Below, one piece after another: positions 37,861 to 46,028 of a stretch of DNA of 46,028 nt. The DNA comes from Saccoglossus kowalevskii. Taxonomy: Eukaryota > Hemichordata > Enteropneusta > Harrimaniidae. The stretch lies in the NCBI RefSeq assembly GCF_000003605.2, contig NW_003113082.1:1-46028 (forward strand). The letters are read 5' to 3'. Numbering within the stretch: position 1 is the stretch's first letter; every line of letters begins with the position of its first letter. Below the pieces are notes generated by a model. It was given only the letters and a program-made list of their open reading frames with translations, was not told where the DNA came from and did not search any database. A program made the position numbers and the translations under genes.

Positions 37861-39149
37861 CATTCACATGGGTTATGAGCAAACAAGGTAACACCCAGTC
37901 ACATGGGTTATGAGCACTCAAGGTAACACCCAGTCACATGGGTTATGAGCATACTTGGTAAGACCCTGTCACATGGGTTGTGAGCACACAAGGTAACACC
38001 CAGTCACATGGGTTATGAGCACACAAGGTAACACCCAGTCACATGGGTTATGAGCACTCAAGGTAACACCCAGTCACATGGGTTATGAGCACACAAGGTA
38101 ACACCCAGTCGCATTGGTTATGAGCACACAAGGTAACACCCAGTCACATGGGTTATGAGCACACAAGGTATCACCCTGTCACATGGGTTATGAGCACTCA
38201 AGGTAACACCCAGTCACATTGGTTATGAGCACACAAGGTAACACCCAGTCGCATTGGTTATGAGCACACAAGGTAACACCCAGTCACATGGGTTATGAGC
38301 ATACTCGGTAACACCCAGTCACATGGGTTATGAGCATACTAGGTAACACCCTGTCACATGGGTTATGAGCATACAAGTTAACACCCAGTCACATGGATTA
38401 TGAGCATACTCGGTAACACCCAGTCACATGGATTATGAGCATACTCGGTAACACCCAGTCACATGGGTTATGAGCACACAAGGCAACACCCAGTCACATG
38501 GGTTATGAGCATAATAGGTAACACCCAGTCACATGGGTTTTGAGCACACAAGGTAACACCCAGTCACATGGGTTATGAGCACACAAGGTAACACCCAGTC
38601 ACATGGGTTATGAGCACACAAGGTAACACCCATTCGCATTGGTTATGAGCACACAAGGTAACACCCAGTCACATGGGTTATGAGCATACTAGGTAAGACC
38701 CAGTCACATGGGTTATGAGCATACTAGGTAACACCCTGTCACATGGGTTATGAGCACACAAGGTAACACCCTGTCACATGGGTTATGAGCACTCAAGGTA
38801 ACACCCAGTCACATGGGTTATGAGCACACAAGGTAACACCCAGTCGCATTGGTTATGAGCACACAAGGTAACACCCAGTCACATGGGTTATAAGCATACT
38901 AGGTAATACCCAGTCACATGGGTTATGAGCATACAAGTTAACACCCAGTCACATGGGTTATGAGCATACTCGGTAACACCCAGTCACATGGGTTATGAGC
39001 ATACTCGGTAACACCCAGTCACATGGGTTATGAGCATACTAGGTAACACCCTGTCACATGGGTTATGAGCATACAAGTTAACACCCAGTCACATGGGTTA
39101 TGAGCATACTCGATAACACCCAGTCACATGGGTTATGAGCACACAAGGT

Positions 39150-40202
39150 AACACCCAGTCACATGGGTTATGAGCACACAAGGTAACACCCAGTCACATG
39201 GGTTATGAGCACACAAGGTAACACCCAGTCACATGGGTTATGAGCATGCTTGGTAAGACCCTGTCACATGGGTTATGAGCATACTAGGTAACACCCTGTC
39301 ACATGGGTTATGAGCACACAAGGTAACACCCAGTCACATGGGTTATGAGCATACTAGGTAATACCCAGTCACATGGGTTATGAGCATACTTTGTAAGACC
39401 CTGTCACATGGGTTATGAGCATACTAGGTAACACCCAGTCACATGGGTTATGAGCACACAAGGTAACACCCAGTCACATGGGTTATGAGCACACAAAGTA
39501 ACACCCAGTCACATGGGTTATGAGCACTCAAGGTAACACCCAGTCCATGGGTTATGAGCACACAAGGTAACACCCTGTCACATGGGTTATGATCACACAA
39601 GGTAACACCCATTCACATGGGTTATGAGCACACAAGGTAACACCCAATCACATGGGTTATGAGCACTCAAGGTAACACCCAGTCACATGGGTTATGAGCG
39701 TACTTGGTAAGACCCTGTCACATGGGTTATGAGCACACAAGGTAACACCCAGTCACATGGGTTATGAGCACACAAGTTAACACCCGGTCGAATTGGTTAT
39801 GAGCACACAAGGTAACACCCAGTCACATGGGTTATGAGCATATTAGGTAACACCCAGTCACATGGATTATGAGTATACAAGGTAACACCCAGTCGCATGG
39901 GTTATGAGCACACACGGTAACACCCAGTCAAATGGGTTATGAGCACACAAGGTAACACCCAGTCACATGGGTTATGAGTATAGTAGGTAACACCCACTCA
40001 CATGGGTTATGAGCATAATAGGTAACAGCCAGTCACATGGGTTATGAGCATACAAGGTAACACCCAGTCACATGGGTTATGAGCATATTAGGTAACACCC
40101 AGTCACGTAGGTTACGAGCATACTAGCTAACACCCAGTCACCTGGATTATGAGCATACTAGGTAACACCCAGTCACATAGGTTATGAGCATACTAGGTAA
40201 CA
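39150..40202 (+). repeat. Segment alpha, copy 4
   Basis: Carries GCATGCTTGG near 39,246, the same rare variant as alpha1 at 92, and AGTCCATGG at 39,542. It also carries the CTAGCTAAC/CACCTGG pair of alpha1 (about 40,130-40,145), so it mixes features of alpha1 and alpha2. Confidence 0.78.
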
Positions 40203-41116
40203 CCAAGTCACATGGATTATGAGCATACTAGGTAACACTCAGTCGCATGGGTTATGAGCACACACTGTAACACCCAGTCAAATGGGTTATGAGCACACAA
40301 GGTAACACCCAGTCACATGGGTTATGAGTATAGTAGGTAACACCCACTCACATGGGTTATGAGCATACTAGGTAACAGCCAGTCACATGGGTTATGAGCA
40401 TACAAGGTAAAACACAGTCACATGGGTTATGAGCTTACCAGGTAACACCCAGTCACATGAGTTATGAGCACACAAGGTAACACACAGTCGCATGGGTTAT
40501 GAGGATATTAGGTAACACTCACTCACATGGGTTATGAGCATACTAGGTAACACACAGTCACAAGGGTTATGAGCACACAAGGTAATACCAAGTCACATGG
40601 GTTATGAGCATACTAGGTAACACCCACTCACATGGGTTATGAGAATACTAGGTAACACCTACCCGGGACACCCACTCACATGGGTTATGAGTATACTAGG
40701 TAACACACAATCACATGGGTTATGAGCATACTAGGTAACACCCAGTCGCATGGGTTATGAGCATACAAGGTAACAACCAGTCACATGGGTTATGAGGATA
40801 CTAGTTAATACCCAGTCGCATGGGTTATGAGCGTACAAGGTAACAACCAGTCACATGGGTTATGAGCACACAAGGTAACACACAGTCGCATGCGTTATGA
40901 GCATGCTAGGTAACAACCAGTCACATAGGTTAGGAGCACACTAGGTAACACGCAGCCAAATGGGCTATGAGCATTCTAAGTAACACCCAGTCACATAGTA
41001 TTACCCAGTCGCATGGGCTATGAGTATACTAGGTAACACCCAGTCACATTGGTTATGAGCACACAAGGTAACACCCAGTCACATGGGTTATTAGCACATA
41101 AGGTAACACCCACTCA
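40203..41116 (+). repeat. Segment beta, copy 5 (nine-monomer deletion)
   Basis: At 40,434/40,435 the AAAACACAGTC unit passes directly into GCTTACCAGG. In beta1 these are separated by 4,556-4,870, 315 bp or nine monomers. The fifth CCCGGG unit is at 40,662. Private variants include GAGGATACTAGTTAATAC near 40,794 and CATGGGCTATGAGTATAC near 41,013. Confidence 0.85.
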
Positions 41117-41716
41117 CATTGGATATGAGCATACTAGGTAACTCCCAGTCACATGGGTTATGAGCATACTAGGTAACACCCAGTCACATGGGTTATGATC
41201 ATACAAGGTAACACACAGTCATATGGGTTATGAGCATACTAAGTAACACCCAGTCACATAGTAACACCCAGTCGCATGGTTTATGAGCATACTAGGTAAT
41301 ACCCAGTCACATGGGTTATGAGCATAAAAGGTAACACGCAGTCAAATGGGCTATGAGCATACTAAGTAACACCCAGTCACATAGTAACACCCAGTCGCAT
41401 GGGTTATGAGCATACTAGGTAACAACCACTCACATTGGGTTATGAGCACACAAGGGAACACGCAGTTGCATGGGTTATGAGCATACTAGGTAACACCCAG
41501 TCACATGGGTTATGAGCATACTAGGTAACACCCAGTCACATGGGTTATGAGCATACTAGGTAACAGCCAGTCACATGGGTTATGAGCATACTGGGTAACA
41601 CCCAGTCACACGGGTTATGAGCATACAAGGTAACACCCAGTCACATGGGTTATGGGCATACAAGGTAACACCCAGTCACATGGGTTATGAGCATACAAGG
41701 TAACACCCAGTCACAT
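41117..41716 (+). repeat. Segment gamma, copy 5
   Basis: As gamma1, with CATAAAAGG at 41,323 and a 1-bp insertion (CATTGGGTTATG) near 41,437. It ends at the GGATTATG unit that opens delta3. Confidence 0.75.
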
Positions 41717-42240
41717 GGATTATGAGCACACAAGGTAACACCCAGTCACATGAGTTATGAGCACACAAGGTAACACCCAGTCACATGGGTTATGAGCATA
41801 CTTGGTAAGACCCTGTCACATGGGTTATGAGCATACTAGGTAACACCCTGTCACATGGGTTATGAGCACACAAGGTAACACCCAGTCACATGGGTTATGA
41901 GCATACTAGGTAATACCCAGTCACATGGGTTATGAGCATACTTGGTAAGACCCTGTCACATGGGTTATGAGCATACTAGGTAACACCCAGTCACATGGGT
42001 TATGAGCACACAAGGTAACACCCAGTCACATGGGTTATGAGCACACAAGGTAACACCCAGTCATATGGGTTATGAGCACACAAGGTAACACCCAGTCACA
42101 TGGGTTATGAGCACACAAGGTAACACCCAGTCATATGGGTTATGAGCACACAAGGTAACACCCTGTCACATGGGTTATGAGCACACAAGGTAACACCCAT
42201 TCACATGGGTTATGAGCACACAAGGTAACACCCAGTCACA
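41717..42240 (+). repeat. Segment delta, copy 3
   Basis: Colinear with delta1 at offset 40,216 and delta2 at 7,406. The TTATAAGCAC unit of the other copies reads TTATGAGCAC here (about 41,861). Confidence 0.75.
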
Positions 42241-44350
42241 TGGGTTATGAGCACTCAAGGTAACACCCAGTCACATGGGTTATGAGCATACTTGGTAAGA
42301 CCCTGTCACATGGGTTATGAGCACACAAGGTAACACCCAGTCACATGGGTTATGAGCACACAAGGTAACACCCAGTCACATGGGTTATGAGCACACAAGG
42401 TAACACCCAGTCACATGGGTTAAGAGCACACAAGGTAACACCCAGTCGCATTGGTTATGAGCACACAAGGTAACACCCAGTCACAAGGGTTATGAGCACA
42501 CAAGGTATCACCCTGTCACATGGGTTATGAGCACTCAAGGTAACACCCAGTCACATGGGTTATGAGCACACAAGGTAACACCCAGTCGCATTGGTTATGA
42601 GCACACAAGGTAACACCCAGTCACATGGGTTATGAGCATACTCGGTAACACCCAGTCACATGGGTTATGAGCATACTAGGTAACACCCTGTCACATGGGT
42701 TATGAGCATACAAGTTAACACCCAGTCACATGGATTATGAGCATACTCGGTAACACCCCGTCACATGGATTATGAGCATACTCGGTAACACCCAGTCACA
42801 TGGGTTATGAGCACACAAGGCAACACCCAGTCACATGGGTTATGAGCATACTAGGTAACACCCAGTCACATGGGTTATGAGCACACAAGGTAACACCCAT
42901 TCGCATTGGTTATGAGCACACAAGGTAACACCCAGTCACATGGGTTATGAGCATACTGGGTAAGACCCAGTCACATGGGTTATGAGCATACTAGGTAACA
43001 CCCTGTCACATGGGTTATGAGCATACAAGGTAACACCCAGTCACATGGGTTATGAGCACACAAGGTAACACCCAGTCACATGGGTTATGAGCACACAAGG
43101 TAACACCCATTCACATGGGTTATGAGCAAACAAGGTAACACCCAGTCACATGGGTTATGAGCACTCAAGGTAACACCCAGTCACATGGGTTATGAGCATA
43201 CTTGGTAAGACCCTGTCACATGGGTTGTGAGCACACAAGGTAACACCCAGTCACATGGGTTATGAGCACTCAAGGTAACACCCAGTCACATGGGTTATGA
43301 GCACACAAGGTAACACCCAGTCGCATTGGTTATGAGCACACAAGGTAACACCCAGTCACATGGGTTATGAGCACACAAGGTATCACCCTGTCACATGGGT
43401 TATGAGCACTCAAGGTAACACCCAGTCACATGGGTTATGAGCACACAAGGTAACACCCAGTCGCATTGGTTATGAGCACACAAGGTAACACCCAGTCACA
43501 TGGGTTATGAGCATACTCGGTAACACCCAGTCACATGGGTTATGAGCATACTAGGTAACACCCTGTCACATGGGTTATGAGCATACAAGTTAACACCCAG
43601 TCACATGGATTATGAGCATACTCGGTAACACCCAGTCACATGGATTATGAGCATACTCGGTAACACCCAGTCACATGGGTTATGAGCACACAAGGCAACA
43701 CCCAGTCACATGGGTTATGAGCATAATAGGTAACACCCAGTCACATGGGTTATGAGCACACAAGGTAACACCCAGTCACATGGGTTATGAGCACACAAGG
43801 TAACACCCAGTCACATGGGTTATGAGCACACAAGGTAACACCCATTCGCATTGGTTATGAGCACACAAGGTAACACCCAGTCACATGGGTTATGAGCATA
43901 CTAGGTAAGACCCAGTCACATGGGTTATGAGCATACTAGGTAACACCCTGTCACATGGGTTATGAGCACACAAGGTAACACCCTGTCACATGGGTTATGA
44001 GCACTCAAGGTAACACCCAGTCACATGGGTTATGAGCACACAAGGTAACACCCAGTCGCATTGGTTATGAGCACACAAGGTAACACCCAGTCACATGGGT
44101 TATGAGCATACTAGGTAATACCCAGTCACATGGGTTATGAGCATACAAGTTAACACCCAGTCACATGGGTTATGAGCATACTCGGTAACACCCAGTCACA
44201 TGGGTTATGAGCATACTCGGTAACACCCAGTCACATGGGTTATGAGCATACTAGGTAACACCCTGTCACATGGGTTATGAGCATACAAGTTAACACCCAG
44301 TCACATGGGTTATGAGCATACTCGATAACACCCAGTCACATGGGTTATGA
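42241..44350 (+). repeat. Segment epsilon, types a and b in tandem
   Basis: First a type-a copy (CCCCGTC at 42,756; TACTGGGTAAGACCC near 42,956), then a type-b copy (ATAATAGG at 43,723). Relative to delta1-epsilon1 on the left, the offset grows from 40,216 to 41,091, an excess of 875 bp or exactly 25 monomers, which is the added type-a material. One monomer is missing near 43,260 compared with 38,010. Confidence 0.75.
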
Positions 44351-45907
44351 GCACACAAGGTAACACCCAGTCGCATTGGTTATGAGCACACAAGGTAACA
44401 CCCAGTCACATGGGTTATGAGCACACAAGGTAACACCCAGTCACATGGGTTATGAGCACACAAGGTGACACCCAGTCACATGGGTTATGAGCACACAAGT
44501 AACACCCAGTCGCATTGGTTATGAGCACACAAGTAACACCCAGTCACATGGGTTATGAGCATACTCGGTAACACCCAGTCACATGGGTTATGAGCATACT
44601 CGGTAACACCCAGTCACATGGGTTATGAGCATACTACGGTAACACCTAGTCACATGGGTTATGAGCATACTAGGTAACACCCTGTCACATGGGTTATGAG
44701 CATACAAGTTAACACCCAGTCACATGGGTATGAGCATACTAGATAACACCCAGTCACATGGGTTATGAGCACACAAGGTAACACCCAGTCGCATTGGTTA
44801 TGAGCACACAAGGTAACACCCAGTCACATGGGTTATGAGCACACAAGGTATCACGCTGTCACATGGGTTATGAGCACACAAGGTAACACCCAGTCGCATT
44901 GGTTATGAGCACACAAGGTAACACCCAGTCACATGGGTTATGAGCATACTCGGTAACACCCAGTCACATGGGTTATGAGCATACAAGTTAACACCCAGTC
45001 ACATGGATTATGAGCATACTCGGTAACACCCAGTCACATGGATTATGAGCATACTCGGTAACACCCAGTCACATGGGTTATGAGCACACAAGGCAACACC
45101 CAGTCACATGGGTTATGAGCATACTAGGTAACACCCAGTCACATGGGTTATGAGCACACAAGGTAACACCCAGTCACATGGGTTATGAGCACACAAGGTA
45201 ACACCCAGTCACATGGGTTATGAGCACACAAGGTAACACCCATTCGCATTGGTTATGAGCACACAAGGTAACACCCAGTCACATGGGCTATGAACATACT
45301 AGGTAAGACCCAGTCACATGGGTTATGAGCATACTAGGTAACACCCTGTCACATGGGTTATGAGCACACAAGGTAACATCCTGTCACATGGGTTATGAGC
45401 ACTCAAGGTAACACCCAGTCACATGGGTTATGAGCACACAAGGTAACACCCAGTCGCATTGGTTATGAGCACACAAGGTAACACCCAGTCACATGGGTTA
45501 TGAGCATACTAGGTAATACCCAGTCACATGGGTTATGAGCATACAAGTTAACACCCAGTCACAAGGGTTATGAGCATACTCGGTAACACCCAGTCACATG
45601 GGTTATGAGCATACTCGGTAACACCCAGTCACATGGGTTATGAGCATACTAGGTAACACCCTGTCACATGGGTTATGAGCATACAAGTTAACATCCAGTC
45701 ACATGGGTTATGAGCATACTCGATAACACCCAGTCACATGGGTTATGAGCACACAAGGTAACACCCAGTCACATGGGTTATGAGCATACTTGGTAAGACC
45801 CTGTCACATGGGTTATGAGCATACTAGGTAACACCCTGTCACATGGGTTATGAGCACACAAAGTGACACCCAGTCACATGGGTTATGAGCATACTAGTAA
45901 TACCCAG
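44351..45907 (+). repeat. Array edge: epsilon copy with more length variants
   Basis: A degraded epsilon-b copy up to the array border. Length changes are denser here: two CACAAGTAAC units of 34 bp (about 44,497 and 44,530), CATACTACGG (near 44,634, +1), CATGGGTATGAG (near 44,727, -1) and CTAGTAATACC (near 45,896, -1). Substitutions such as AAGGTGACACC (44,464) and AAAGTGACACC (about 45,861) also appear. The last recognisable bases are CCCAG at 45,903-45,907. Confidence 0.8.
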
Positions 45908-46026
45908 CCTTCAACTGTTTCTGCTTTGGCTACTTCAACTTGGTTTCTGTTCAAAACATCACCAATAATTGCTATACAGGATTGTTGACTCAGTCTTGCA
46001 CAACAGATAGCTGTATGTGTTCTGAG
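45883..46026 (-). other. Possible partial open frame running from the flank into the array
   Basis: On the minus strand one frame is open from the window edge through the whole flank and stops at a TAA (45,883-45,885) in the last full monomer: 47 sense codons, of which about 40 lie in unique DNA. The frame is incomplete at its 5' end. The peptide contains AIIGDVLNRNQVEVAKAETV, mixed polar and hydrophobic, with no motif I recognise. It could be the 3' end of an exon, with TGG/GTATTA as a weak donor site at the array edge, or chance: a random frame stays open for 40 codons roughly 15% of the time, and six frames were examined. Confidence 0.15.
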
Positions 46027-46028
46027 TA
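45908..46028. other. Unique flank right of the array
   Basis: The only non-repeat sequence in the window, 121 bases. Composition is ordinary, with a pyrimidine-rich start on the plus strand. No monomer remnants, terminal inverted repeats, tRNA or poly-A tract are visible. A minus-strand open frame crosses it (separate entry). Confidence 0.9.

Larger units (their letters stand above)
37820..41716 (+). repeat. Right copy of the 4-kb colinear block (epsilon-b, alpha4, beta5, gamma5)
   Basis: Matches about 1,940-6,117. The offset is 35,879 at ATAATAGG (2,632/38,511), AGTCCATGG (3,663/39,542), CCCGGTCGAATTGG (3,904/39,783) and CACCAAGTC (4,324/40,203). It is 35,564 at CCCGGG (5,098/40,662), GCATTCTAAG, CATTGGATATG and CATAAAAGG (5,759/41,323). 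The 315-bp change is a nine-monomer deletion at 40,434. Confidence 0.88.
1..45907 (+). repeat. Tandem satellite array, 35-bp monomer, ~1,300 units
   Basis: The same 35-bp unit repeats head to tail from the first base to about 45,907, always in one orientation. The unit is about 49% GC and strand-asymmetric (12 A against 6 T on the plus strand), and the commonest form contains no CpG. Units vary at three hot spots: the stretch after GAGC (CACACAAGG, CATACTAGG, CATACTTGG, CATACTCGG, CACTCAAGG, CATATTAGG), the CCCAGTC stretch (CCCTGTC, CCCACTC, CCCATTC, AGCCAGTC, AACCAGTC) and the CACATGGG stretch (CGCATTGG, CACACGGG, CACATAGG, CAAATGGG). Most units differ from consensus at only a few bases. Unit length is almost always 35; exceptions are 18-, 25-, 34-, 36- and 48-bp units described separately. 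The array continues beyond the left edge of the window. There is no gene in it that I can support. Confidence 0.99.

Noticed and set aside
1-45907. CRISPR array
   Set aside because: A 35-bp repeat length is suggestive, but units abut with no unique spacers, there are ~1,300 of them, and no cas genes or leader are present.
1-45907. Coding repeat protein (LRR, TAL-like, collagen-like)
   Set aside because: The unit is not a multiple of 3 and all six frames contain stops within about three monomers; 105-bp frame periods are not open.
1-45907. True telomeric array
   Set aside because: GGGTTA occurs once per 35 bp only, without tandem TTAGGG runs.
1-45907. Centromeric satellite claim
   Set aside because: Size and higher-order structure would fit, and GTCACATG fits the CDEI pattern, but I saw no CENP-B box and the chromosomal location is unknown. 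Not supported from sequence alone.
1-45907. Inverted segments or palindromic arms
   Set aside because: I looked for reverse-complement units (for example CCTAGTATGCTCATAACCC) on the plus strand and saw none; all monomers face the same way.
45908-46028. tRNA, snRNA or SINE in the flank
   Set aside because: No A/B box pair, no poly-A or cloverleaf pattern in 121 bases.

Overview
The window is almost entirely one satellite/minisatellite array. From base 1 to about 45,907 it is an unbroken head-to-tail array of a 35-bp monomer (reference copy 38-72), roughly 1,300 units, all in the same orientation. I saw no inverted monomers, no transposon and no gene inside it. Only the last ~121 bases (45,908-46,028) are ordinary DNA, so the right border of the array lies inside the window; the left border does not. 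An array of this size and organisation points to a eukaryotic nuclear genome, probably animal. I cannot name the species. All six frames are closed in a regular array: 35 is not a multiple of 3, so every frame meets the recurring TAA/TGA triplets within about three units.

The interest lies in the hierarchy. Using shared variant bases and length-variant units as landmarks, I split the array into recurring segments that I call alpha, beta, gamma, delta and epsilon (my own labels). Left part, 1-6,117: alpha1, a gamma-like stretch, delta1, epsilon1, alpha2, beta1, gamma1. Central domain, about 6,118-26,310: built only from gamma-type material, expanded as 701-bp higher-order repeats (19 full monomers plus two 18-bp half-units), nested in 1.6, 2.0 and 2.4 kb repeats and in long copied blocks at offsets of 11,332, 13,634 and 15,219 bp. 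Right part, about 26,311-45,907: beta2 (with a 1,120-bp tandem duplication), gamma2, alpha3, beta3, gamma3, beta4, gamma4, delta2, several epsilon copies, alpha4, beta5, gamma5, delta3, more epsilon copies, then the border.

The left and right parts are relatives. About 1,940-6,117 is colinear with about 37,820-41,716 at a constant offset of 35,879 bp, which drops by exactly 315 bp (nine monomers) inside beta. The alpha-beta-gamma module occurs three times in the same order. This is the expected product of repeated unequal exchange and segmental copying, mostly in the 35-bp register, with a few off-register events (36,731; 36,808; the 18-bp and 25-bp units; a 13-bp insertion carrying CCCGGG in five copies).

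I found no coding, defence or RNA system in the array. Possible functions are speculative. Most monomers carry GTCACATG, an E-box of the kind bound by bHLH-leucine-zipper proteins, and a GGGTTA that can pair with the next TAACACCC. In the flank, a minus-strand frame is open from the window edge into the first repeat unit; it may be the end of a gene or chance. All segment boundaries are read by eye and are good to about one monomer unless an exact position is given.
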